Source: Crossiella sp. S99.2 (lineage in GTDB: Bacteria; Actinomycetota; Actinomycetes; Mycobacteriales; Pseudonocardiaceae). Taken from it: 64,000 nucleotides of DNA. The stretch covers positions 434,001-498,000 of the forward strand of contig NZ_JALMDK010000006.1 in assembly GCF_023094165.1 (NCBI RefSeq), written 5' to 3'. Made by a program: the position numbers and the translations under genes. The notes beneath the pieces were generated by a model. It was not told the DNA's origin. It saw only the letters and a program-made list of their open reading frames with translations, and did no database searches. Within the stretch, counting starts at the first letter, position 1, and each line of letters opens with the position of its first letter. This document shows, piece by piece, positions 33,947 to 41,612 of the stretch.

Positions 33947-35311
33947 TCACTCCGCGGTGGCTTCGGCCTTCTCGGCCTCGTCCTTCTTGTTCACGTTGCC
34001 GAACAGCTCATCCAGGTCGACCTTGTTGCCCGAGGCGTCGGTGACGGTGGCCTGGGCCACCACCCCGGCCAGGGCCTTGCCGCGGCGCACGTCGGCGTAG
34101 ATCGCGCCGAGCTGGCCGGACTGCTGGGCCCGCTGCACGTACTCGTCCGGGCTGATGCCGAAGCTCTGCGCCTGGTAGACGATGCGCTCGGTCAGCTCGT
34201 TGTCCGAGACGGTGGTCTGCTCGGCGTCCGCGATCGCGTCCAGCACCAGCTGGGTCTTGACCGTGCGCTCGGACTCGGCGCGGGTCTCCGCGTCGAACTC
34301 CTCGACGGTCTTGTCCTGGGTGGCCAGCCACTCGGCGAACCGGGCCTCGTCGTGCTCGAAGCGGTGCACCGCGTCGTGCTTGCGGACCTCGATCTCGGCG
34401 TCCACCGCGGTCTCCGGCATCGGGACCTCGGTGGCCTCCAGCAGCGCCTCCAGGACCTTGTCCCGCGCCTCCATGCCCTGCTGCATGGCCTTGACCCGGC
34501 CGAGCCGGGTCTGCAGGTCGGCCTTCAGCTCGTCCAGGGTGTCGAACTCGCTGGCCAGCTGGGCGAACTCGTCGTCCAGCTCGGGCAGCTGCCGTTCCTT
34601 GACGGTCTGCACGGTGACGTTGACCGCGGCCTCGCGGCCGGCGTGCTCACCGGCCACCAGGGTGGTGGTGAACGACTTGGTCTCCCCGGCGGAAGCGCCG
34701 ACCAGTGCCTCGTCGATACCGTCCACGAGCTGGCCGGAGCCGATCTCGTAGGACAGGCCGTTGGTGCGGGCGTCCTCGACCTCGTTGCCGTCCACCGTGG
34801 CGGACAGGTCGACCGAGACGAAGTCACCGGTGGCGGCCGGGCGCTCGACGCCGACCAGGCTGCCGAAGCGGGCGCGCAGCTCATCGAGCTGGCTCACCAC
34901 GTCCTCGTCGGTGACCTCGACATCGTCGACGGAGACAGCCAGCTCGCCGAAGGCGGGCACGGTGATCTCCGGACGGATGTCGACCTCGGCGGTGAACTCC
35001 AGGCTCTGCCCGTCCTCGATCTTGGTGACCTCGATGTCCGGGCGGCCCAGCGTCTTCACCTCGCCGGCGTTGACGGCTTCGAGGTACTTCGCGGGGATGG
35101 CCTCGTTGACGACCTCGTCCAGGACAACGCCGCGGCCAAGTCGGGTCTCCAGCACCCGCGCGGGCGCCTTGCCCGGACGGAAGCCCGGGATCCGGACCTG
35201 CTTGGCCAGCTTGCGGTATGCCCGGTCGAAGCTCGCCTTGAGCTCGTCGAACGGCACCTCGACGTTGATCCGGACGCGCGTCGGGCTCAGCTGCTCGACG
35301 GTGCTCTTCAC
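33947..35311 (-). CDS. tig: Trigger factor, ribosome-bound chaperone
   Basis: Peptidyl-prolyl isomerase and chaperone at the ribosome exit tunnel. The 454-residue protein has the N-terminal ribosome-binding loop IPGFRPGKAP (41-50), the FKBP-like PPIase domain (about 155-240, GDFVSVDLSATVDG, SYEIGSGQLVDGIDEALVGA), and a helical C-terminal domain ending in an acidic tail (DEAEKAEATAE). GTG at 35311 follows GAGGAG by 5 bases. The tig-clpP1-clpP2-clpX order is conserved across bacteria; here tig is a separate transcript because of the hairpin after it. Confidence 0.97.
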   Translation of the reverse strand: MKSTVEQLSPTRVRINVEVPFDELKASFDRAYRKLAKQVRIPGFRPGKAPARVLETRLGRGVVLDEVVNEAIPAKYLEAVNAGEVKTLGRPDIEVTKIEDGQSLEFTAEVDIRPEITVPAFGELAVSVDDVEVTDEDVVSQLDELRARFGSLVGVERPAATGDFVSVDLSATVDGNEVEDARTNGLSYEIGSGQLVDGIDEALVGASAGETKSFTTTLVAGEHAGREAAVNVTVQTVKERQLPELDDEFAQLASEFDTLDELKADLQTRLGRVKAMQQGMEARDKVLEALLEATEVPMPETAVDAEIEVRKHDAVHRFEHDEARFAEWLATQDKTVEEFDAETRAESERTVKTQLVLDAIADAEQTTVSDNELTERIVYQAQSFGISPDEYVQRAQQSGQLGAIYADVRRGKALAGVVAQATVTDASGNKVDLDELFGNVNKKDEAEKAEATAE

Positions 35312-35564
35312 GTATTCTCCTCGTGCGAACAAAAACAGGCGCGTGCAGACACCCGAGCGCTAATGACGCCGGGTCCTCCGGCGAGTCTAAGCGCACCCGC
35401 GGAGTCCACCGGTCGCGGGTGCGGCAAGGCCCCCGCGAAGGGCCGCGCTGCGTGATCGCCGGATGACCCCGCGTCGCCACGGCCGTTGTGTCCGACTCCC
35501 CGCTTGCCTACCCTCGTCAATGGATCATCCCGCCGCCGGTCCGTTCGTGGGAGAGGGCGTGTTG

Positions 35565-36173
35565 ATGACGAAAAATCGTTGCGGGCAAGGACTTCTGGCC
35601 TTGCTGGCCAGTCTGGTCCTGGTGGCGGCGTGCGGCGGGGGCCAACCGACCGAGCCCGCTGGCACGCATGGCGGACACGGCGGACCGCCCAGTCCCACGG
35701 CCACCGGTCCACGCGCCGGTTCGGCCTCCCTCGGCACCCAGCTGACCTCGATGAACCAGGTGATCGACTGGGTCAAGCAGAAGACCGGGGCCTGCGCGGA
35801 CGCCAAAACTGTGAGCAAGTCCGAATTACCCGGTTACCTGGGTGAGCTGCGGGCGAAGCGGTACGAGCCGTTCATCGCCGAATGGGCCACCTGCGCGGTG
35901 CCCGAGCACGCCAAGATCGGCCTGGTGCTGTTCACCCCGGACAAGATCAAGGAATTGCAGCAGTTCTGGCTGCGCGGCCTCGGCGAGGGCGCGCTCACGG
36001 AGAACCCGGACTTCGGCTTCGGCAACGGCTTCGCGGTCACCTCGGCCGAGTTCGGCACGGAGAAACTCGGCCTGCGCCACCTGTGGTGCAAGCCGGTCAA
36101 GGGCGTGCAGGCGGACACCTTCCCGGCGGACGCGGAAGGCTGCGTCTTCGCCGCCCTCCCCGGCCACCACTGA
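35565..36173 (+). CDS. Lipoprotein of unknown function
   Basis: A 202-residue exported protein. A type II signal peptide (MTKNRCGQGLLALLASLVLVAAC) ends in a VAAC lipobox with Cys23 as the lipidated residue, followed by a flexible Gly/Thr/Pro/His-rich linker (about 24-55). The remaining domain (about 58-200) contains three cysteines (TGACADAK, WATCAVPEH, LWCKPVKG) plus AEGCVF, possibly two disulfides. I do not recognise the domain. ATG at 35565 lies 7 bases after GAGAGGG. It is 13 bases upstream of a NarL-type regulator on the same strand, so the two may be co-transcribed. Confidence 0.8.
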   Translation: MTKNRCGQGLLALLASLVLVAACGGGQPTEPAGTHGGHGGPPSPTATGPRAGSASLGTQLTSMNQVIDWVKQKTGACADAKTVSKSELPGYLGELRAKRYEPFIAEWATCAVPEHAKIGLVLFTPDKIKELQQFWLRGLGEGALTENPDFGFGNGFAVTSAEFGTEKLGLRHLWCKPVKGVQADTFPADAEGCVFAALPGHH

Positions 36174-36186
36174 CCGCAGCCCACCC

Positions 36187-36780
36187 ATGTCGCCGCCGCC
36201 GCTGCGCATCCTGATCGCCGACGACCATCCGCTGTTCCGCATCGGCCTGCGCGACCTGCTCACCGCCGACGGCCACGACATCGTCGGCCTGGCCGCCGAC
36301 GGCATGGAAGCAGTCCGCCTGGCCGCCGAAACGTCACCGCACCTGGTCCTGATGGACCTGACCATGCCCGTCATGGACGGCTTCGAGGCCACCACCCGGA
36401 TCCTGGCCAGAAACCCCTCGATCCGAGTGGTGGTCCTCACCGTCGCGGAAGACCAGGAAGCCATCCTCAAGTCCATCAAGGCAGGAGCCGCCGGCTACCT
36501 CCTCAAAGGAGCAGGCCCCCCAGAACTCCGCGCCGCCATAGCCCAGGCCTGCACCGGCGAACCCCTCACGGCCCCGGCAACCACCCACAACCTGACCGAC
36601 CGAGAACACGAGTTACTCCGACTGCTGGCCAGGCGCCTCGACACCATCACCATCGCCGAACACCTACTGGTAAGCCCCAAAACAGTCCGCAACACCATCA
36701 CCAAACTGCAAACCAAACTGGGAGTCCCAGACAGGGCAGCGCTGATCCGCTACGGCGTCCGGCGAGGGTGGGACGAGTGA
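36187..36780 (+). CDS. NarL/LuxR-family response regulator
   Basis: A 197-residue two-domain regulator. The receiver domain has ADDHPLF (11-17), phospho-acceptor Asp57 in LVLMDLTMPVMDGFE, and GYLLKGA. The C-terminal LuxR-type HTH has LTDREHELLRLLARRL and IAEHLLVSPKTVRNTITKLQTKLGV. The usual LuxR motif reads (T/S)xREx(E/Q)VL; here it is TDREHELL. No histidine kinase is adjacent, so it is an orphan in this window. It follows the lipoprotein gene by 13 bases. A GC-rich hairpin (36832-36851) lies about 50 bases downstream. Confidence 0.92.
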   Translation: MSPPPLRILIADDHPLFRIGLRDLLTADGHDIVGLAADGMEAVRLAAETSPHLVLMDLTMPVMDGFEATTRILARNPSIRVVVLTVAEDQEAILKSIKAGAAGYLLKGAGPPELRAAIAQACTGEPLTAPATTHNLTDREHELLRLLARRLDTITIAEHLLVSPKTVRNTITKLQTKLGVPDRAALIRYGVRRGWDE

Positions 36781-36831
36781 GGGACCAGCCAAGAGACCAC
36801 GCTGGTTCAGCACCAACCGCACCGTGGGGGT

Positions 36832-36851
36832 CCGGGGGCTCGGGCCCCCGG
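36832..36851 (+). terminator. Terminator of the NarL-type gene
   Basis: 8-base GC stem ccgggggc/gcccccgg with a 4-base loop, 51 bases past the regulator's stop codon. Confidence 0.55.
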
Positions 36852-36861
36852 GTAGACACTT

Positions 36862-36905
36862 GGAGCCGAGGGGCCTGCGCTTCCCAGCAGGCACACCTCG
36901 GCTCC
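36862..36905 (-). terminator. Terminator of tRNA-Pro
   Basis: 10-base arms ggagccgagg/cctcggctcc with an inner cctgc/gcagg stem, 9 bases beyond the 3' end of tRNA-Pro on its strand. It may serve both directions. Confidence 0.6.
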
Positions 36906-36914
36906 GAGCGGAAA

Positions 36915-36988
36915 TCGGGATGACAGGATTTGAACCTGCGACCCTCCGCTCCCAAAGCGGATGCGCTACCAAGCTGCGCCACATCCCG
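36915..36988 (-). tRNA. tRNA-Pro (anticodon TGG)
   Basis: On the minus strand, 74 bases. Acceptor arms cgggatg/catcccg with discriminator A; D arm tggcgcagcttggtagcgca; anticodon stem tccgc/gcgga around loop tttggga (anticodon TGG, reads CCA); T loop ggttcaaatc. CCA is not encoded. Confidence 0.95.
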
Positions 36989-37055
36989 GGGTCTCGTGCA
37001 GACCATACCGCGCGACCCGGTAAGCTCACACCGGAGCCCGGCCAACCGGGCCCAC

Positions 37056-37126
37056 GCGGGCGTAGCTCAATGGTAGAGCCCTAGTCTTCCAAACTAGCTA
37101 CGCGGGTTCGATTCCCGTCGCCCGCT
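37056..37126 (+). tRNA. tRNA-Gly (anticodon TCC)
   Basis: 71 bases, followed by an encoded CCA (37127-37129). Acceptor gcgggcg/cgcccgc; D arm tagctcaatggtagagcc; anticodon stem ctagt/actag around loop cttccaa (anticodon TCC, reads GGA); T loop ggttcgattc. It lies opposite and next to tRNA-Pro. Confidence 0.95.
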
Positions 37127-37185
37127 CCACGCTGCTCGCCCCGTGGTCGCGCCTTGGCGCTTCCCCGGGGCGTTCCGCATTTTCA

Positions 37186-37204
37186 GCGGGGGCCGAGCCC
37201 CCGC
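37186..37204 (+). terminator. Hairpin downstream of tRNA-Gly
   Basis: 7-base stem gcggggg/cccccgc with loop ccgag, 57 bases after the tRNA. It is the only structured element seen between the tRNA and the TetR operators. Confidence 0.45.
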
Positions 37205-37284
37205 GCCCCCACGCCGGCGGGCTTTGCCCCCGGACCCCCTGTTCGGGCTCGGCTTTGCCGTCGCTTTGGCTCGCTTCGCTTCGT

Positions 37285-37333
37285 ACCTGACGGGTGTCAG
37301 GTTTTGCTGTAGCGTACCTGACTGATGTCAGGT
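37285..37333. promoter_or_regulatory. Two perfect TetR-type operators
   Basis: acctgac-N4-gtcaggt occurs twice, at 37285-37302 and 37316-37333, 31 bases centre to centre (three helical turns). The second operator contains the ATG start codon (37325-37327) of the tetR gene in its spacer. This strongly suggests autorepression by the encoded regulator. Confidence 0.85.
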
Positions 37334-37972
37334 AAATCGGGTCGTAAGCGTCTTAGTCCTGGGGAGCGGCGGGAGGTGATCTTGCGGGCTGCTGGGGAGG
37401 TGTTCGCCTTGCGTGGGTACGGCGGGGCGTCTATGCGGGAAGTCGCGGGAGCTGCCGGGATCACTACTCCCGTTTTGTATGACCACTTCTCGGCCAAGGA
37501 TGCGTTGTACCAAGCCGTGATCGAGGAGCATGCGGCTGGGCTCAATCGAGCTTGGGCGGTGCCGCCCTCGGGGTTGTCGGCCGAGGGGTTGGTGCGGCAT
37601 ACGTTGTCGTTGATCTTTGGGTGGATTGAAGGAAATCCGGTGGGGTGGCGGCTGCTCTTCGCTGAGCCGCCCACCGATCCCGCGCTCTCCCCCGCTCATC
37701 AGCGCGGACAGCAGGATGCCTCTACCGCGCTGACCGGGTTGCTGCAGCGCATCCCGCACCTGAGCCTCCCGGCTGGGATGTCTCGCCAGCAGGCGGAGGA
37801 GGCGTTGGCAGAGGGGACCAAGTGGACGTTGAACGCCATGGTCGCTTGGTGGTTGCGGAATCCGGGGGTTGGTCGGGAGCAGGTTGAGGGGCTGACTGCG
37901 GATTTGGTTTGGCGGGGGCTTTCTGGGCTGAGCGCATCTACTGAGGGGAACGGCGATGAGCACGACGACTGA
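37325..37972 (+). CDS. TetR-family transcriptional repressor
   Basis: A 215-residue regulator. The N-terminal HTH (about 12-62) has RREVILRAAGEVFALRGYGGASMREVAGAAGITTPVLYDHFSAKDALY; the rest is the helical ligand-binding and dimerisation domain. Two perfect 18-base palindromes lie immediately upstream and over its start codon, so autoregulation is likely. No ribosome site precedes the ATG, and the transcript may be leaderless or nearly so. Its 3' end overlaps the SnoaL-like gene by 17 bases, suggesting that gene is a co-regulated target. GC content of this pair is slightly lower and more G-skewed than its neighbours. Confidence 0.93.
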   Translation: MSGKSGRKRLSPGERREVILRAAGEVFALRGYGGASMREVAGAAGITTPVLYDHFSAKDALYQAVIEEHAAGLNRAWAVPPSGLSAEGLVRHTLSLIFGWIEGNPVGWRLLFAEPPTDPALSPAHQRGQQDASTALTGLLQRIPHLSLPAGMSRQQAEEALAEGTKWTLNAMVAWWLRNPGVGREQVEGLTADLVWRGLSGLSASTEGNGDEHDD

Positions 37973-38450
37973 GCGCTATCGGGCCGCTGGTGAGGCTGGG
38001 GACCTGGCGGGGGTGTTGGCCACGTTGGCTGAGGATGTGGTTTTGCACTCGCCGTTGACGATGCGGGTGCGGTTTGTGGGGAAGCGGGAGGTTCGGGCGG
38101 TGCTGACCGTGGCGCTGCGGGAGCTGACGGGGTTGCGGTATCGGTCGGATGTTGGGGATGAGCGGGTGCGGGTTTTGGTGCATACGGCGACCGTTGGGGG
38201 GCAGGAGGTGGAGGAGACTGCCCGGGTTGAGGTGAACTCTGCGGGGCTGATTTCCTCGATCACCTTGTCGGTGCGGCCGTTGCCGGGGCTTACCGCGTTG
38301 ATGGCGGCGTTTGGCGGGCCGATCGCGCGGGAGCTGGGGAAGCCTTGGTGGGTGGTGGCTTTGCTGACTTTGGCCGGGAAGCCGTTGGCGCTGTTGACCA
38401 AGGTCGGGGACCGGCGGCTGGTGCCGCTGGCCACGCCCGACCGGGGGTGA
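37956..38450 (+). CDS. SnoaL/NTF2-like fold protein
   Basis: A 164-residue protein whose first 110 residues have the SnoaL_2/NTF2 pattern: RYRAAGEAGDLAGVLATLAEDVVLHSPL (helix and first strand), VRAVLTVALRELTGLRY and strands ending in ISSITLSVRPLPGL. The tail contains a hydrophobic stretch (PWWVVALLTLAGKPLALL) that could be a membrane-associated helix. The start ATG lies inside the 3' end of tetR, so translation is coupled. Members bind small hydrophobic molecules or act as cyclases or isomerases; the substrate is unknown. Its expression is probably controlled by the TetR protein. Confidence 0.75.
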   Translation: MSTTTERYRAAGEAGDLAGVLATLAEDVVLHSPLTMRVRFVGKREVRAVLTVALRELTGLRYRSDVGDERVRVLVHTATVGGQEVEETARVEVNSAGLISSITLSVRPLPGLTALMAAFGGPIARELGKPWWVVALLTLAGKPLALLTKVGDRRLVPLATPDRG

Positions 38451-38453
38451 GGG

Positions 38454-39122
38454 TCAGGCGGCGGCCGGGGGCTTCTCGTAGCGGTCCACGTACTCCTGCC
38501 CGGACAGCTCCATGATCTGGTACATGATCTCGTCCGTCACCGAGCGCAGGATCGGCAGCGACTCGTTCATGCCGTCGTAGCGGGTGAAGTCCAGCGGGGT
38601 GCCGAAGTGGATGGTCACCGGGCGGATGCGCGGGATCTTTTTGCCCAGTGGTTGCAGGCGGTCGGTGCCGATCAGGCCGACGGGGATGACCGGGGCGCCG
38701 GAGGTGAGGGCGAGGCGGGCGACGCCGACGTGGCCGCGGTGGAGCTGACCGTCGCGGGAGCGGGTGCCTTCGGGGTAGATGCCGAAGGCGCCGCCTGCCT
38801 GGAGGACTTCCAGGGCGGTGTCCAGGGCCTGGCCTGCGGCTCGGCCCTTGCCGCGTTCGACCGGGATCTGGCCGAGGGCGGTGAAGACCCAGCGCAGGAC
38901 GGCGCCCTTGAGGCCCTTGCCGGTGAAGTACTCGGCCTTGGCCAGGAAGGCGACCTGGCGGGGGACGACCAGGGGGAGCATCAGGCTGTCGGCGAAGGAG
39001 AGGTGGTTGGCGGCCAGGATGAACGGGCCGTCCTTGGGCAGGTTCTCCAGTCCGAGCACCGTCGGGCGCCACACCAACCGGACCAGCCGACCCAGTAGCC
39101 GCTTGAGCAACCTGTACAGCAC
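38454..39122 (-). CDS. 1-acyl-sn-glycerol-3-phosphate acyltransferase (PlsC-type)
   Basis: A 222-residue membrane-associated acyltransferase. It has the catalytic HX4D motif NHLSFAD (His40, Asp45) and acceptor-binding YPEGTRSRDG near residue 114, plus VIPVGLIGTDRL. The basic, hydrophobic N-terminus (LYRLLKRLLGRLVRLVW) should sit at the membrane face. It would acylate lysophosphatidate or a related acceptor in phospholipid synthesis. GTG at 39122 follows GAGGAGG by 4 bases; the longer frame has no ribosome site. It is convergent with the SnoaL-like gene, three bases apart. Confidence 0.92.
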   Translation of the reverse strand: MLYRLLKRLLGRLVRLVWRPTVLGLENLPKDGPFILAANHLSFADSLMLPLVVPRQVAFLAKAEYFTGKGLKGAVLRWVFTALGQIPVERGKGRAAGQALDTALEVLQAGGAFGIYPEGTRSRDGQLHRGHVGVARLALTSGAPVIPVGLIGTDRLQPLGKKIPRIRPVTIHFGTPLDFTRYDGMNESLPILRSVTDEIMYQIMELSGQEYVDRYEKPPAAA

Positions 39123-39239
39123 CGAACCTCCTCGACACGCTCGCTTCGTTGAGCCTACGACCTCAGATGACCGGCGATGGACAGTGTCGTTACGACCGAG
39201 GTCGCAACCGGACAATTTCCCGGGTCGTGGTGTGCGCAC

Positions 39240-39779
39240 TCACATCGCGGCGCGGAGGCGGGCGCGCACGGTCATCAGGGCGAAGCCGAGCAGGTTCTCC
39301 CCCGGCCACCGCGCCGGGTCGGTGGCCCTGGGGTCGTCGGCGGTCAGGCCGATGCCCCAGACCGCGTCCAGGGGGCTGGCCTCGACCAGGATGCGGTCGC
39401 CGGTGCCGAGCAGGTAGGCGGCCAGGTCGGGGTGCTGGGTGAACTTGAGTTCGTTGCCGGTGGTGACGATGGCGACGCGGCGGGCGGCCCAGGTCGCCGA
39501 GTCGAAGGATTTCACCTGGCGGCCCAGGGTTTTGGCTTCGCCGGGGTCGTCGGCGGCCAGGATGCGGGCCGCGGTGTCCTGGTCCTCGAACAGCAGGGCC
39601 TTGTGGAACATCATGTAGTGCTCGGCGCTGCGGAAGCGCAGGCCGTCGTCGTCGAGTTCCGCCGGCCACCACTGGCTCAGGCAGCCTTTGCCCGCGCTCC
39701 CGTCGGATTCGGGCCGGTGGCCCCAGAACAGCAGCAGCTCGGGCCGGTCCGGCCGGGCCAGCAGATCGGCCTTGGTCAT
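39240..39779 (-). CDS. NADAR-family (YbiA-like) protein
   Basis: A 179-residue cytosolic protein of the NADAR superfamily: LLFWGHRP at the start, CLSQWWPAEL, FRSAEHYMMFHKALLF, LKFTQHPDLAAYLLGTGDRILVEASPLDAVWGIGL and NLLGFALMTVR. Members act on N-glycosidic bonds of ADP-ribose derivatives or riboflavin intermediates (E. coli YbiA), and some bacterial NADARs remove ADP-ribose from guanine in toxin or phage-defence settings. No DarT-like toxin is nearby. It diverges from the SUFU-domain gene with 74 bases between starts. Confidence 0.9.
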   Translation of the reverse strand: MTKADLLARPDRPELLLFWGHRPESDGSAGKGCLSQWWPAELDDDGLRFRSAEHYMMFHKALLFEDQDTAARILAADDPGEAKTLGRQVKSFDSATWAARRVAIVTTGNELKFTQHPDLAAYLLGTGDRILVEASPLDAVWGIGLTADDPRATDPARWPGENLLGFALMTVRARLRAAM

Positions 39780-39853
39780 GCCGGGATCCTCTCACCCGGG
39801 TTCACGCCACTGACCCACAGACAACCGGCCCCGCGTCGACCAGACTCCGCCGG

Positions 39854-40432
39854 GTGCAGCTGAACCGACACCTGGAGCACTACCTCGGGCCGCCCGAACA
39901 CGAGTGGGACACCGACGACACCGGGGCGCCGATGCCGTTCCGGATCGCCCAGTTCGGGCCGGACCGGCCCTTCGGCGGGGTGCGCACGCACGCGACCGTC
40001 GGCCTGTCCGCGGCCCGGCTGGAACTGCCCGGCGGCGGGTGGGTGTGCCAGGAGCTGGTCATGCACACCAGGGACGAGCAGCTGCAGGAGTTCGTGCCCG
40101 CGCTGCTGGACCAGGTCGGGGCCGAACTGCTGGGCACCGGACGCGGGCTGGCCAGGGGTCAGGTGATCGGGCCAAGGGGGCAGATCTTCCCGGTCGGCGG
40201 GCTGACCGCCTTCTACGCGGCGTTACCGGTCTATCTGCCGGATGAGTTCCGGACGGTGCTGGTGACGGACCGGCCGGTGCAGTTGACCTGGCTGATCCCG
40301 GTCACCACCGGCGAGGCGGAGTTAGCGCTGCGTATCGGCTGGGCGCAGCTGGAGAAGGCATTCGAGAACGAGGACCCGGATCTCACGGATTTCCGCCGGA
40401 GCGGTGTTTCCGCGGCTCGCCAGTTCGAATAG
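39854..40432 (+). CDS. Suppressor-of-fused (SUFU) domain protein
   Basis: A 192-residue protein spanning one SUFU-like domain: HLEHYLGPPEHEW at the N-terminus, VRTHATVGLSA, ELVMHTRDEQLQEFVPALLDQVGAELL, VYLPDEFRT and VTTGEAELALRIGWAQLEKAFENEDPDLTDFRR at the end. Bacterial SUFU proteins are often immunity proteins for polymorphic or contact-dependent toxins; no cognate toxin is visible here. GTG start at 39854. A terminator-like hairpin follows 14 bases after the stop. Confidence 0.88.
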   Translation: MQLNRHLEHYLGPPEHEWDTDDTGAPMPFRIAQFGPDRPFGGVRTHATVGLSAARLELPGGGWVCQELVMHTRDEQLQEFVPALLDQVGAELLGTGRGLARGQVIGPRGQIFPVGGLTAFYAALPVYLPDEFRTVLVTDRPVQLTWLIPVTTGEAELALRIGWAQLEKAFENEDPDLTDFRRSGVSAARQFE

Positions 40433-40446
40433 CAGAAATGGTGAAT

Positions 40447-40489
40447 GCCGCGCTGGTGTCCCGTTTACGGGGAGGAACACCAGCACGGC
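40447..40489 (+). terminator. Terminator of the SUFU gene; start of a gene-poor stretch
   Basis: Stem gccgcgctggtgt/acaccagcacggc (one mismatch) with an inner cccg/cggg stem. The following region to 40849 is AT-richer than its surroundings and holds only weak small ORFs. One on the minus strand runs 15 codons from an ATG at 40646, after GAGGAG. I call no gene there. Confidence 0.6.
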
Positions 40490-40849
40490 GCCTTGCTACC
40501 CAGCCACCTACGGTGACGTCCACTCCTTCGAGCTAGCTGTTCTCGGGGGAAATTTCTTCGTTGTTTCCTGTGCGGGTCGCGGGCCGCACGGGCAATAGTT
40601 AACCGGGAATTGGCGCGGCTGTCGCTTCTCGAACGAGTGAGAACATGAGTACTCCTCGTAGTCGGCAAACACCGACCGCAACGGTGACAAGCAGTGACAT
40701 CGATCTTGCCGCCATCTGGCCGCAACACCCTTCTCGGGTGATAGCTGAGAGTGACGACTTTCTCGTCTGAATGGGTGGTCACACGGATCCCCAGTCGGGC
40801 ACAGTTTCCGGCCGCCGTCGGGTGAATCTCACCTGGATGGCCCAGGGGT

Positions 40850-41554
40850 TCAGGTGACCGCGGCGACGGCGGCGCGGAGTGCGGCCACAGCCGACCGATC
40901 GCCTTCGACGGTCAGCTCGGCGGCGTCCCCGCGTCCCCAGAGCCACAGGTCCAGCGCGGAGGCCGGGCCGCGCAACACCACGTCCGGTTCGGCGCCCTCG
41001 TGGTAGTCGATCACCCACGGGTTCAGGCCGATGGTCCAGGTTCGGCCCGGAACCTCAAGGCGCACAACGTGTTCGCCAGTGACTCTGGGCGGCTGGCGGG
41101 TGCCCAGCCACAGCGTCAGCAGCTCGTGCACGCCGTCCGCGGCCAGCTCGGCCGGGACCGGACTGATCGCGCCGAGCGCGGACTCGGCATCGGCGCGGTG
41201 GATCACCGCCTCATGCGCCATCCGCCGGATCCAGAAGCCCAGCGTGTGGTCCCACGGGCACCAGGTCGCGCAGGGCCGGGCCGCCTGACGCGGGTCCAGC
41301 AGATCGAGCAGGGTCTCGGCGGAGACTGTGAAGTGGTCCAGCGAGGCGGCCGGGACCGGCGTCGGCGCCCGTCGGCGGCCGGTCCGGATCCAGTCCGCGA
41401 CCAGGGTGAACACCTGGCCCACGTGCGCGGTCAACTGGTCCACCGTCCAGCCTGGGCAGGTGGGGACCGGCGCGTCCGGCGGGGCGGTGGTGACGGCGGC
41501 CCGGAACTCGCCGACCGCCACCCGCAACGCGAGAGCCAGGGATTCGGGGCGCAT
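40850..41554 (-). CDS. Maleylpyruvate isomerase-family mycothiol-dependent enzyme
   Basis: A 234-residue DinB-like four-helix protein with the N-terminal mycothiol-dependent maleylpyruvate isomerase domain: TCPGWTVDQLTAHVGQVFTLVADWI, then FWIRRMAHEAVIHRADAESALG with the conserved His residues that bind metal. A C-terminal SCP2-like domain (about 150-234) follows, with VDVVLRG-type strands (EPDVVLRGPASALDLWLWGR). The family is actinobacterial and uses mycothiol as cofactor for isomerisation or S-transfer; the substrate here is unknown. ATG at 41554 was preferred over an upstream in-frame start by its GGTGGGGG ribosome site. It is divergent from the eis-like gene. Confidence 0.88.
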   Translation of the reverse strand: MRPESLALALRVAVGEFRAAVTTAPPDAPVPTCPGWTVDQLTAHVGQVFTLVADWIRTGRRRAPTPVPAASLDHFTVSAETLLDLLDPRQAARPCATWCPWDHTLGFWIRRMAHEAVIHRADAESALGAISPVPAELAADGVHELLTLWLGTRQPPRVTGEHVVRLEVPGRTWTIGLNPWVIDYHEGAEPDVVLRGPASALDLWLWGRGDAAELTVEGDRSAVAALRAAVAAVT

Positions 41555-41612
41555 GCCCCCACCCTGCCCAAATCCGTTCGCGCCCGTCCAGGACCTGCGG
41601 TAGCAACACGGC

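Noticed and set aside
40465..40782. 105-residue minus-strand ORF with a CHRCGRC stretch
   Set aside because: Arg-rich, no ribosome site, and overlaps other weak frames equally; the cysteine cluster alone is not enough.
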